A stretch of 64,000 nucleotides of DNA from Eulemur rufifrons (taxonomy: Eukaryota; Chordata; Mammalia; Primates; Lemuridae): positions 280,766,343 to 280,830,342 of the forward strand of contig NC_090989.1 of NCBI RefSeq assembly GCF_041146395.1, given 5' to 3'. Positions 29,532 through 64,000 of the stretch are shown here, piece after piece; positions within the stretch are counted from its first letter, which is position 1, and the number at the start of each line of letters is the position of its first letter. The position numbers and the translations under genes are program-made. The notes under the pieces are model-generated. The model searched no databases, was not told the origin of the DNA, and was given only the letters and a program-made list of their open reading frames with translations.

Positions 29532-30324
29532 ACATGAAAGTTTATTCTTATAAAAAGGTTAAAAAAGAAAGAAGAAGAGGAAGAGAAAGGTTTTACTCCC
29601 TCCACAAAGCAGGATGTGGCTAAGAGGCTTTTAATGTAAAATGCATGTTAGAAACCTGTAGTTTTAAAAAACCTATATGGAGTTTGACTAAAGTCCTAAA
29701 ATGTGTGTAAAATCTGATAGTATTTGTGAAGGTCCAAGAAAGCTGCAGCCACCTGTTAGAAATAACTTATGGCCACCCAAACCATAGCTCCATCTCTCTC
29801 CTTCTAGAAGAATAATTCTGCCAAGTTAGGCTTTAGTGCCCCATCATTATCTCATTACACATGTGCACAATTCCAAAGCCACCATTCAAGGAAAACCCTG
29901 AATCACTGCCCTTTGCTGGCTGCCCGACACGCCACACATCACCACGTCTCTGACGGCCAGGGAAAGTGGGGTTTGTTTTTTAGAATCCTTCATTACTCTA
30001 GCTTTTTATTTTTTTAAATCTCAAAAACTCCTAATAAAATAAGGCTACTGAAAAGAGACATTTTGTATGCCCTATATGCCTTTGAATTTCCCCTTAAAAC
30101 TTGGATTTTGCACTTCTTAGTGCACTAATATGTTCATTTCATTCTTTTCCTTCTATTAAACTATAAGCTACTCAAAAGCAAAGGCCAATACTTGTAAGAA
30201 TGTCTTTTTTTTAACTCTTCACTGCCATATACTTGCAAATATAGAGTTGATAACTGATTCATTCTTCCTCAATAAGTTACCAAGTCAAAAAAAAATTCAA
30301 ATAGGTCACACCCTTCTCCCTTAA

Positions 30325-30790
30325 AATTATTTTCCAATTATTTTTATTGTAGAAAATTTCAAGCATATGCAATAGAAAGAATAGTATAATGAACCCTTCT
30401 GTACCCATTACCTGGCTTCAACAATTAACCAATTCAAGATAAGTTTTGTTTCACTATCCCACATCTAACACCCCAATTACTGTGAAGCAAATCCAAGATT
30501 TCAAATCATTCATACATACTCCAGTCCCAGTTTATTTTCAACAACTCCTATCATTGCCTTCCTTCCCACTTCTTCACCCCCAAAAAGAAATGTACAAAAT
30601 AATGCAGACTAACTGGAGGCAATTTTATCAGTTCTTTTCATGGCCACTTCCTGTCTTCCGGATTATCTTCTATAACATTCACCAACGTCACTATGAAATG
30701 TCCACCATTGTGTTCAGTCCTTATTTCACTCAGAAATGCATTGTATTTTTTCCCTCTATAATTCCATTCTGTTTGAAAAAGTGAAAAAAA
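30325..30790 (-). repeat. L1M 3' UTR-type fragment
   Basis: TGTAGAAAATTTCAAGCATA, AGTATAATGAACCCTTCTGT, GAAGCAAATCCAAGATTTCA: the same old repeat type as at 42.57 kb. A 112-codon plus frame (30446-30784) lies in it and is not a gene. Confidence 0.65.
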
Positions 30791-32222
30791 TTGTGCCAAA
30801 ATTTCTATTCTCTTGATAAAGATTACTTCTGATTTGTTCCCTCACCACAAATAGGCTAAAAAGAGCTAAAAGGAGTGGAAAAGGATGAGAAGAGGGAAGA
30901 AACTTTAATATAGCACTTAACGTGGTGGGTTTTACTTAAATTGGTGTGTGCAAATTTTTGAAACTGTTATTTTATTTTCAGAATGAATATTCGTAAACAT
31001 CAGAGGAAATTTTGTCATGAATTCCTTTCAGGCAGAGAATGTTTACAAAATGAATTATCTTAATTTAAGGGAGCTACTGCCCTCAGGATTTTGGTATTAA
31101 TAACAGTAGTTGCTTCTGAGTCTAACAAATGGTTATGTAAAAACAATTACCTCCCCTCCGCCCAAATTAAGGGAGGATGGGCTCTGCTTCTGTAAGTGCT
31201 GTTAACCTTGTTTTATTTCAACATGAGATTTCTTGGCCTCATCTCAGATAACACCACCACCCTACACTTTCTCCTCCACACCCTTTACAAATGGAAAGGT
31301 AGTGAGCCGGCACGCCAGAGTTCATCATGGGAAACGGCCCATCTTGAGAGCATTTCAAGGCAATAATTTGGATTTCGTCCACTCCTGCCCCTGGCCACTG
31401 CACTGCCCGCTCCCTGCCCAGTGACTTCCCCGGGAAGCCAGGGGAAGGCTCCAGTCCGCAGTCGACAGCCTCTCCTTCCCAGGGACGGCCGCGACCCGCC
31501 TGGCATCCCCTGCTCGGCCCGGAGAGGGCTTCCCGACCCGCACGGGTTGTTTACCACCCGCGCCCCGCGGCCCAAGGATCCCGGCCAGACGCCGCGTCGC
31601 CAGCCACCCTCATCTGAACTGTCCCCTCTGAGCAGGGGGAAAGAACTGTTTACCCTCGAAAGCCTCTTTCCGAGGGCGATAACCTACGATTTCCAACAAC
31701 TCCAGCTACCTTCCCCCTCCGGGCCAGACGCCGCAGTCCTCATATCGAATTCGGGAGCTGAGCTACCCTTAGGAACAAGCGCCCGGAGCCCCCACGGGTC
31801 ACAAGTCCCCGCCTCCGGAGGGGAGACACTACTCGGCGCCCCGGCGCCCCAAAACCCGAGACCGGGGACGCGGCCCCGCGCGGCCGCCCCGCCCCCGGGG
31901 AGCGCCGGATCCGAATCGAGAGAAGGCAGTCGCGGGGGTCGGGCCGGGGCCTCCACGCCCCCAGCCGAGCCCCCGCGGGAGCGAGGCTCTTCCCTCCACG
32001 CACCGCCGCCTCAGGGCGCCGCGAGGGGGCCGGCCCGCCCTCCCCTCAGGCCGCCGGGGCCACACCGAGCCCCTCGCCCGCGAAGGGCGAGCTGGCCGCG
32101 CCCCCTGCTCCGGCCGAGGCCCATGAGGGGCACCGGGACCCGCGCCCCCTCCCCAGGCCGGGGGAGCGCAGCCCGCGCCCGGCATCCCCGCGGCGGCCGG
32201 CGGCCCAGCCCCACTCACTCAC

Positions 32223-32246
32223 CCAGAGCTCGGTGCCCCAGCTCAT
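32223..32246 (-). CDS. FNBP1: FNBP1 coding exon 1 (8 codons)
   Basis: Read on the minus strand, ATG at 32246 encodes MSWGTELW and is followed directly by donor GTGAGTGAG (phase 0). This is the known N-terminus of FNBP1 (FBP17), whose next exon continues into the F-BAR domain; exon 2 is not seen in the 32 kb to the left. Known role: the F-BAR domain dimerises and tubulates membrane during clathrin-mediated endocytosis, and the C-terminal SH3 domain recruits dynamin and N-WASP. The paralogues TRIP10 and FNBP1L start similarly. FNBP1 is preferred because it is the known upstream neighbour of GPR107 in the opposite orientation. The exon sits in a CpG island; 5' UTR probably extends to about 32.4-32.5 kb. 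Confidence 0.92.
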
Positions 32247-32418
32247 GGTGCAGGGGGCGGGCAGGGGCGCTCCGCGTGGCTGGCGCGGCTCTCCGGCCCC
32301 CTCCCCGGCGATCCCCTCGCCCTCGAGATCCCCGCGATCGCTGAAAGCCCGGTGCCCGCGCGGCCGCCACTCCTCGCCCGGGGTCTCCGCGGCAGCTCCT
32401 CCTCCCGTCGCTCCACAG

Positions 32419-32429
32419 CAAAATGGCCC
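32419..32429 (+). promoter_or_regulatory. YY1-like ATGGC element
   Basis: CAAAATGGCCC resembles the YY1 core often found at or just downstream of CpG-island transcription starts. It lies about 175 bases upstream of the FNBP1 ATG and may mark the start region. Inference from motif only. Confidence 0.35.
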
Positions 32430-32534
32430 GAGGAACCAGCAGCCGCGGCCGCCGCAGCGCCCTCCCGCCCCACACCGGAGCGCGGGCAGGGGGAGGGGCG
32501 GGGCGGGGCCGGGGGCGGGGCCTGCCTGACAGCT

Positions 32535-32546
32535 CGCGCACGCGCG
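32535..32546. promoter_or_regulatory. NRF1-type site
   Basis: CGCGCACGCGCG matches the NRF1 consensus YGCGCAYGCGCR in full. It lies about 290 bases upstream of the FNBP1 start codon, next to a block of GC boxes. Confidence 0.6.
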
Positions 32547-34839
32547 CCAGCCCCGCCCCCGGCCGGCCCCCCAGGCCCCCTCTGCGGTCCGCGTCGCTCC
32601 GGGGTCCGGAAGGACGCGGAGGGAGGCGGGCACGGCGGGGCCTGGCGCCCGAGGACTCCTCCGCGCCGCTGTCTGCTCTACTTGTTAGCAGCACGCTCTC
32701 TGCTTCAGGACGGCTCTCGCCCCCGAACGTAGCAGCCCCCGCGCTGCCGCCGCTCTGCGGGACCCGAGGCTGCCACGGCGCGCAGCGCCGCTTTAGGTGT
32801 AAGGACAACACCCTCCCCCGCAGCCTTGCACGCCGAGTCTGCTCGGGAGCGCTTTTCCCACCCCCAGCGACCGCCGAGGCCCCGAGAGCCCCGCAGACTT
32901 GCGCCGGGGGCTGGGGCCTGGGACGGTGGTGTCTGCGCTGCGCACGTGGGGACGTCGAGGCAAACAGCCACCAAGCGGCTAGGGGAGGAATCCAGGGGCG
33001 TACTCCCAGTGATTTCTAAACTCTGAAACCAGTGATTTCCAACTCGTTCGCCAAGAAACTCTCAGACGTGAAATCATGCTACCGCTCGGTGGGTAAAAGC
33101 AAAGGCGCTGGCCACACATACTAGTTTGATTCAAATCCAGCACGCAGCAGCTGGGTGGCCTTGGACAACGCCACCTCTAGAAGTGGAGTCCTGTCTGCCA
33201 CACGGAGGCAATAAGGTACCAATCTCCCCGTGTGGCGGTGAGGGTCACGGCGGTGGGGCCAGGGCCTAGGTTGGTAAACTGAGAGCTCCTTTTATGTGCA
33301 GATGTTGACTCCCTCTCTCTATATTCCAAAAGTCTGCACAAATGCTATTCCCGGCTATGGAGAATTTTTGGAATTCCAACTCTTTCCTTGGAATCACTAG
33401 GCCCTTTCCCTACAACTTACCTCTCTTCCTCAGTTAATGCTAATGCTGGGTCCTTTTCTGAGTAACCATGAACTCCCAAATGAGTCCGTATTTAAAAAAA
33501 TATTTTACGATGATGCATTTCTCCAATCCCACCCACAATTCTTAACCTGTTTATCCTTCTCCTCCATGGAAGGGTGGAGCTAAAAAACCTGGTAGATAAA
33601 CCTCCAAGTCTACTTCCTTTGCCGGACAGTTACAATAAATCTAAACTGTCAAAACCGTTTTGGTCTGCCTTTTTTCAGTTACAAGCCCCTGACCCCCACC
33701 CCTGCCATTTTTGTGTCTGTTTAATATTTTGCTCTCACAGTTACCAGGTCTGAGTACTCTTTACTCCGGGGACTGCTGGATAAATAACAATAAAAACGGC
33801 ACCACCGCCAGCCGCCCAAGGCAGATTAATAGCCAGCATGAATTGGAGGAGATGGAAATTCAAACAATGCTGCACAATTTAGCATGCTAAAATTTGGAAA
33901 TGGTAAATTAAATGCAGGTTTATCTTACAAGACCTTGCCTCCTTGCCTCGGTAATCACCTCAATTTCCTTCCTGCCAAGGCTTGAATATTTTTTCAAATA
34001 CAATGATCTGAGTTGACTTGAGTTCTTCGAGACTTCTCAAAAACAGAGCGACCACTTGTGAAAATGTTAATCAAGAGGTAAAACAACTTGATGCTTCACA
34101 GAAAAGAAAGAGGAAGAGACAGCAGCAGGAGAAAAGAGACCACATGAAGATGAAACCTTTTAAGATGAGTAGGCAGGAAATTGTTAAGTTATAGGAACCC
34201 ATTGTAACAGCAGCAGAATTCTGTGGAACTGAGTTAATTATACTACACTGCAAATATCTTTAACTTCATTAGGTTTTGGTAGTAACTGGAAAATGTTTGC
34301 AAATGTCAGAATCTTCAAAAAATAAAGAAGACACCAATGATCTTGAACCAATGGAAACAACAGGTTCAAGATAAAATGAAATAAGCCAGCAGGAAAAAGG
34401 ATAAAATACAGCATTTTTTTTAGGAAGAAGTAAATCCATTTCAGTTTCCCTTAGAATAAGAGGGAGTGACTCTAAAACAAGGAAGTCTCACTATTAACAA
34501 ACTACTGACCTACTTAGGAATCACTTTTCACTAGGGGTATTCTAAACCCTCTCTATGTAAATGCTGGAATTCCCTAGAGGGTTGGTTTAGGTTATGTACA
34601 CTGGTTTCACCTCTCAGTAATACCTAAAGAACACTGATTTACAAAGTTATGACCTTGGTGGATGTGATATTATAAAATACATATTTAATCTTCTACCTGA
34701 CATACAACTCCTAAAATCCTTCAGAACTCTAAAGTGATGTCTTTTTACACACTAATGAGATGACTGATGGCTGCTAGTCCCTAAGTATCTTCAAGATCGG
34801 GGCTGGTCACCAGATTAGAGGCTCAGGACTTTTATTCCT

Positions 34840-34874
34840 ACCCCCACCCCCACCTCCACCCCCACCCCCACCCT
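34840..34874. repeat. (CCCCCA)n simple repeat, G-quadruplex-capable
   Basis: Runs of C4-C5 separated by single A, with one interruption (CCTCC). The minus strand carries at least five runs of G. Confidence 0.85.
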
Positions 34875-35769
34875 CTGGGGAGGGGAGAGGTGCTAAAAGT
34901 AAAGTTGATCACCAATGACCCACAGTTTAATCGATTATGACTACATAATACAGCCTTCATAACACCCGCCCCACCGGAAAAAAAAGTTCAGAGAACTTCT
35001 GGATAGCTAAACACATAAAAGTTTCTAGAGGGTGGCACACCCCTTCTCCTATACTTAATTCTGTACATCTCTTCATCTGTATCCTAAACCGGTAAACATA
35101 AATGTTTCTCTAAGTTCTGTGAGCCACTCTAACAAATTAATCAAATCCAAAAAGGAGGCCATGTGATCCCTGATTTATAACCAGTCAAAAACACAGATAA
35201 AACAACCTAAAACTTATGATTGATACATAAACGGTGGGGGAAGTGGGGACAATCTTGGGGACTGAGCCCTCAACCTGTGAAACCTGACACTATGCTATCT
35301 CCAGGTAGTGTGAAAATATAATTAATTTAGAAGACACTCAGCTGTTGTCCACTACAAAATTACTTACTTACCTGGTGGTAGGGGAAAATCCCCACACATT
35401 TATCTAGTCACAAAAAAAGTCTTTTGTGTTAATTATTATTAAGGAAAAAAATTTTTTTAAATACTTTAAGTTTATATATAGGTTTTTTCCACTCAGTGGG
35501 GGACTCATATATTTCCACTGAATAATCTGATCACATGGACAATATTAGCACTGAAATAACGTATCTGGACAAACAGAACAGACATTGTATAGGTTGCTGT
35601 GTTAAGAGGCAAATGATTGTATTAGCGATTTTTGGCAATTCTAACCCTGCTTGTATTTAATAAACAACTATTTCAGGAGCTTGGATATTCAGATATCTAC
35701 ATAGCTATACACAGGTGTGAGATTTTAAAGCAGACGGAGTTTTATAATTGTTAAATTGAGATCACAGTT

Positions 35770-36080
35770 TTCCACTCCTTATTAGGTGTGTGGCCTTCTG
35801 CAAGTTCCTTATTGAGCTTCAGTTTCCTCATTTACAAAACAGGGACCTCATAGGTTGTTACCAGGCTGAAATGAAGGAGTTGGGATGAGCACAGGCTTTG
35901 ATGTTAGCCAGATTTGGACAGCTCTGTACAGGTAGCGCTACAGCTTTGGCTCGATTACTTTCCTTCTCTGAGCCTCAGTTTCCTCCTCTTTAAAACAGAA
36001 ATAATGCTACTTCAAAGAATATATGTAAAATGCTTAGCACATCATATGGGCACAAGTATCGGTTCCCTTTCCTTTCCTCT
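35770..36080 (+). repeat. Two adjacent MIR copies
   Basis: Copy one: TGTGTGGCCTTCTGCAAGTT, CAGTTTCCTCATTTACAAAA. Copy two (from about 35885): TCTCTGAGCCTCAGTTTCCT, AAATGCTTAGCACATCATAT. Confidence 0.75.
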
Positions 36081-36101
36081 TGTTTTTTTTTTTTTTTTTT
36101 T
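36080..36101 (-). repeat. Poly(T) tract
   Basis: About 18-20 T bases next to the MIR; no SINE body recognised. Confidence 0.7.
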
Positions 36102-37880
36102 GTCCCTACTCCGTTTCCCCCTGTTTTCTGGAGGATTTTTACTTCTTATATGAAGGAAAATAATCCTTTAAGATTTCTGATGTAGCAGGACAGCTTGCCT
36201 GAACTACAGTTGATTGGTTGTCTATTGGTTAAGTACTCCTAATGAAATTATCAGAAATTTTTTTTTTATTTAAAATAACTGTTTTTAGCTTAAAATTTCC
36301 CATTTCTTTAGCAAACTACTTACTAAGGGCCCAAGAAAACACTCAAGCGGAACAACTGGCATGGGATAAAACTAGGAACTTTGTGGTGAGTAGAATCTTA
36401 AAACTGCAACCTATTTTTACAACTGATAATCAAATTCCCCTGAAGGTCTCTGTAAAGATGTACATAAAATCAAGAAAAACTGGCTGCTCTGTAGCTGAAG
36501 AAGGTACACACTGTGCCACCAGGTTGAAAAGTGATTTTTGAAGTTCATCTCCAACCCACAGGATTCAAGGGTTAGGGGCATTGTGCTGACATCCTACCTG
36601 TCAGGACCTGGCTTTTCCATGAAGATCACTTTCTGCAAAAAGATACTCTCAAGGGCTTCCCCCACACCCCAAGAAATGCTTGAAAACCTTAGCTACAATT
36701 GTGGAAGAAATGGTGTTTCAAGTCATAGTGACATTGGACTTCTGAATGCATTTCCAGGCCCTAATTTGACATCTAGTTCCCTATACTGTTTTTATAGGGG
36801 ATTTTGGTCTGAAATACAACCCTTTTGATAAGAAAAACAAATGGCAATTATACCTCATTAAACTGGAGATTTTTTTTTTTAATTTCAAAATATTAATTAG
36901 GGGAATACAAGTGTTTTTGTTACATGGATATCTTGTATAATGCTTAAGCATTTGGCTTTTGGTAGACTGGAGAATATTAGCACTTTAAATACTTAAAAGA
37001 TTTCTGGAAATGTCTAAACTAACACCAAATAATTATTAATAGCACTAGATTCAAGCTACACATTTTCTGCTACTAGTGGCAACTTTTAGTTGACCCTGCA
37101 AAGTTAGAGACAATAGAAAATAAAATGCATTTAACTAAGAGAGTAAAGCTAAAAGTCAAGTTTAGGAGTTCAGTCTTTCCAGCCTCTGCAGGCTTTTTCA
37201 GTCAATAGCTAAAATTTAAGGTCCCTTTGAAAATGTTGCCAGGGAGAAGCAGGCATAACTTGTTTTGTTACTCAACATGTCTGCTTTCAGTTACAGTATG
37301 ATGATTATGCAAATAATCTTTTCTTGAAACTATAAAGTCACATGGCCAATATAATTATCAAAAGTAGCAGTTTTCTCAGAATTTAAAAAGTAACTGTCTA
37401 AAAAGTGCTCCACATTAAGTCTTTGTAGCCAGTTTTTCCTAATTCTTATTCCTCTCAATTCCAAAATAATGATTGGTACAATATAGCTCTCAAATATGTT
37501 AAGGAAATATATTCCTCTTAAACCCCTGGGCATATACCACTGGTGTGACCCTGTGAAGGTCACACATCATAATTCCCAAATATAAAGAAACAAGGAATCC
37601 TAAGAACCCAACTTTAAGCCCTTGTAAAATTGTTTTCCAGAAACTAAAAAAGTCTTCTATTTTAATGTTTGGTCACTATTGCATTATTAAATGGAATTAA
37701 GATCCTACCTGCTCATTTCTGTTTTTAGTACAGTCTTATATTCAAATTTAAAACCAGAGACTCCAAAATGGCACCTAACTTTAAAAAGTAAAAACAACAA
37801 CAACAACGAAAAAAAAACAACCCCAAACATTGCAAATTGCTTTTAAAAAAATGAAATTGCACTTAAAAATCACCTTTCTC

Positions 37881-38180
37881 CTCTGGGAGGCCGAGGCGGG
37901 TGGATTGCTCAAGGTCAGGAGTTCGAGACCAGCCTGAGCGAGACCCCGTCTCTACTAAAAATAGAACGACATTATATGGACAACTAAAAATATATATAGA
38001 AAAAATTAGCCGGGCATAGTGGCGCATGCCTGTAGTCCCAGCTACTCGGGAGGCTGAGGCAGTAGGATCGCTTAAGCCGAGGAGTCTGAGGTTGCTGTGA
38101 GCTAAGCTGACGCCACGGCACTCACTCTAGCCTGGGCAACAAAGTGAGACTCTGTCTCAACAAAAAAAAAAAAAAAAAAA
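37881..38180 (+). repeat. Alu, lemur-type (GACATTAT subgroup), 5'-truncated
   Basis: Starts at CTCTGGGAGGCCGAGG, missing about the first 38 bases. An exact duplication AAAAATCACCTTTCTC flanks it, so truncation occurred at insertion. Confidence 0.93.
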
Positions 38181-38307
38181 AAAAATCACCTTTCTCTTTA
38201 TTTAGTTTCATACTGAAGTGAGAATCCACTGTCTTTAGTATTTCCTCTTGACACCTAAAGGGAAATGTCACTTATTTTACATTCTTACTATGTTCTTTGA
38301 TATTGCT

Positions 38308-38645
<338 letters not shown>

Positions 38646-40012
38646 GATATTGCTAATTTTTAAAAGGCTTTCTGAAAGTTTCTCTAGCATTTCATTTGAA
38701 ACACATTGGTTACTCAGACTCTGGATTTTTATCTTTTTAAAAAATTAAAATGGTAAGAATTAGAAAGCCATGTGCTATAAAGTCCAAGAAGCACAGATCC
38801 AATTCTGAAGCAGCTGAAGTTCCAGTTCTGCCTTTAAAGATGCTTGCTGAAAATTACCCAACTAGTTGTGTGATATTGAGCAAGTCGTTTAAGTTCCCTG
38901 GATTTGTTTCTTTATCTGTTAAATAAGGTGGATGGATCTCCCGATTATCTAAGGATCCTGCCAGCCTAATACACAAATGCTTTTTCTTTACAAAAATGCA
39001 GGAGAGAGATTATGTGCTGGCTTTGTGGGCAGGGCCCTGGATAAGGGTTCCAGCTGGGGCTTTTATAAATAAGGTCTTTGTGATGTTAAATGAGATAATG
39101 TATATATAACATGCTTAACAGAATACTTGACATTTTTAATTGCTCAGTAAATAAATCTATTATCTCCCTATGTGGATTCACAAAATAATAATTATAGTTC
39201 CTTATTCTCAGTTTCTTTATCTGTAAAAGGGGGTAGTAGAATCAGATGAAAATTCTGTTTAAACATGTAAGATTACATATTTGCAATACATGGCAGAGAT
39301 TGGGGAAGAAAGAGGATATTCTCCACCACCTAGTAATCATTGCTTTCCCCTTGAGTGATCGTCGCAGGTATTTTAGGATAAACTACAATCTTCCTGGCTT
39401 ATCTTGGTGCCCTACTTTTGCTCTTTCAGGGAGTGTGACAGAACTTGTACTGGTTTTTGAGTCAAGGGAAGAATTCATAGATTTGTGCCTTTTATTAAGG
39501 TTGCACACAATTAAAAAAATCTAGACCCTCCCTCTTCCCCATTCTGTACTTTCCAATTGATTTTAAAACTGAGTGTAGGACTTTAGCACCATTAAAATAT
39601 ATCACGTTAATTTCAGTTCCTACTTCCAGTTAAAAACTTTTAAGAATCTGCTTCTGTCATAAAACACACTAGGACACTGACAGTTAATTGGTTCTGCGAT
39701 TCCCAGTGTTTTTTATTTTCTCCTCCTTTGCTTAAATGATTACATGGAAAAAGCACGCATTACTTGTGTGGCAAGCTAAAATAGATTCTAAAAACTAAAT
39801 AAACCTGGCTAGTCTATTGGCAATTTTAATAAGCATATTCTCTACAACTCCTTGATAAAGAATGATGAGGAGGGGACCCACCCACTATTGAATCCTTCCA
39901 TTAAAGAGGTCCTTGTAAGTTGTGAAGATTAGAAGCAAAGACAATTTCCACGCAAAAATAAGAGAAAAATGTTAAGACTCAGACTTCAGTAGTCAGATGA
40001 AATAGCATGAGG

Positions 40013-40230
40013 CAATGTAACACAGTAGTTAAGAGCTTCCATGTGATTCCCAGCTCAACCTGGAACAAATTACTTAATTTCTCAAAAGCCTCAGTTTGCT
40101 TACCTGTAAAGTGGGGATAATGATAATACCTACCTCCTATCTCGAATCAGATTGTTCCAGGATTAAATGCAACAAAAGGCTTAACAAATTGCCTCATAAG
40201 GGCTCAATAAATTGTATTATTGCAATTTCG
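40013..40230 (+). repeat. MIR, nearly full length
   Basis: ACACAGTAGTTAAGAGCTTC, CCTCAGTTTGCTTACCTGTA, GGGGATAATGATAATACCTA, AGGGCTCAATAAATTG. It ends about 150 bases before the CRE of GPR107. Confidence 0.88.
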
Positions 40231-40382
40231 CCTGAAATTTGAGGATGAAGAGCCTGGAAAAAAACCAAGGGACCCCATGACAAGCCAAGAATTTTAAGAT
40301 ATTTTCCCCCGAGTCAACCCTCGGTGAAATAAGTCCAATCAACGGCCAAGCACCGTGTTGCAGCCACAGCATGTCCCCACCC

Positions 40383-40390
40383 TGACGTCA
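40383..40390. promoter_or_regulatory. CRE palindrome
   Basis: TGACGTCA, the complete CREB/ATF site, about 340 bases upstream of the GPR107 start codon at the edge of the CpG island. Confidence 0.6.
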
Positions 40391-40468
40391 GGGGTCCCTG
40401 GGGCCCAAGGTCGCTTCCAAAGCTCCGCTAGGCAGAGGTGAGGCCGGGGCTGTTCCTTCTCGGCCACC

Positions 40469-40482
40469 GTTGTCATAGCAAC
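40469..40482. promoter_or_regulatory. X-box (RFX-type) palindrome
   Basis: GTTGTCATAGCAAC matches 12 of 14 positions of the RFX X-box palindrome GTTGCCATGGCAAC, with both GTTG and CAAC half-sites intact. About 250 bases upstream of the GPR107 ATG. Confidence 0.5.
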
Positions 40483-40683
40483 TGCCACGAGGGAGGTGGC
40501 TTCACCTCTTCCGGCTAAACCGAAAGTCCTCACAGGGTAGGCCAACAGAAGGGTCCTTTGGTGGCCACCTTAGGCCCCTCGGCGACTTCTTGGCTCGCAC
40601 ACTCCAGTAAAAGCACGACACGGTTAGCAGAGCTAGCCGCCGCGCCTCCTCCCCAGGCCCTTCCGGCGGCCGCCGCCCTTTAA

Positions 40684-64000
<23,317 letters not shown>

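Larger units (their letters stand above)
31290..33010. promoter_or_regulatory. FNBP1: CpG island / FNBP1 promoter region
   Basis: A long GC-rich, CpG-dense block surrounds FNBP1 exon 1 in otherwise AT-rich DNA. The core upstream of the minus-strand start codon has repeated GC boxes (GGGGCGGGGC type, about 32494-32521), a palindromic NRF1-type site and an AAAATGGCC element. No TATA box is evident, which fits a dispersed housekeeping promoter. Exact transcription starts cannot be read from sequence. Confidence 0.85.

Noticed and set aside
31421..32344. 307-codon open frame on the plus strand across the FNBP1 CpG island
   Set aside because: The block is so GC-rich that stop codons are rare in every frame; several overlapping frames on both strands are equally open. 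Composition is low-complexity Pro/Arg/Gly/Ala and resembles no protein I know. It is antisense to FNBP1 exon 1.
32046..32811. Minus-strand frames of 195 and 198 codons around FNBP1 exon 1
   Set aside because: The 195-codon frame includes the true MSWGTELW but reads through the splice donor and upstream UTR. The 198-codon frame is a shadow in the same CpG island.
36242..36828. Two plus-strand frames of 99 and 96 codons
   Set aside because: No domain, no splice context, AT-rich intergenic DNA; read as chance.

Overview
The window is nuclear DNA from a strepsirrhine primate, most likely a lemur. The mammalian assignment rests on two recognisable vertebrate genes with canonical GT-AG introns, two CpG islands, and dense Alu, L1, L2, MIR and MaLR repeats. 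The strepsirrhine assignment rests on about fifteen young Alus that share a diagnostic middle segment, read on the element sense strand as ATATGGACAACTAAAAATAT shortly before AAAAAATTAGCCGGGC. That segment is typical of lemur Alus and absent from human Alu families. Several copies have near-perfect target-site duplications.

Layout: 1-32222 is intron 1 of FNBP1 (minus strand) and holds only repeats and non-coding DNA. FNBP1 coding exon 1 (8 codons) lies at 32223-32246 in a CpG island of about 31.3-33.0 kb. From there to about 40.3 kb is the intergenic spacer. A second CpG island (about 40.35-41.2 kb) carries GPR107 exon 1 on the plus strand, with CRE, X-box and ETS-like motifs upstream. The rest of the window is GPR107: nine coding exons (40732-40872, 52286-52402, 52723-52773, 53035-53114, 54852-54991, 56617-56654, 59583-59639, 62177-62287, 62945-63078) encode residues 1-289 plus two bases of codon 290. 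This covers the signal peptide, the whole luminal domain and the first transmembrane helix. The gene continues beyond the right edge.

FNBP1 (F-BAR endocytic scaffold) and GPR107 (Golgi/endosome seven-helix protein) are arranged head to head with about 8.5 kb between their start codons. No operon, CRISPR array, novel mobile system or other undescribed gene system is visible. The most interesting items are small: a retropseudogene of Y1 RNA with poly(A) and a 13-bp target-site duplication, a tailless 5S rRNA retropseudogene inserted just upstream of GPR107 exon 8, a 7SL-derived fragment with a deletion unlike that of Alu, a spliced overlapping uORF at GPR107, and an A9 run at the end of GPR107 exon 5. 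Boundaries of old repeats are approximate because no alignment could be run.
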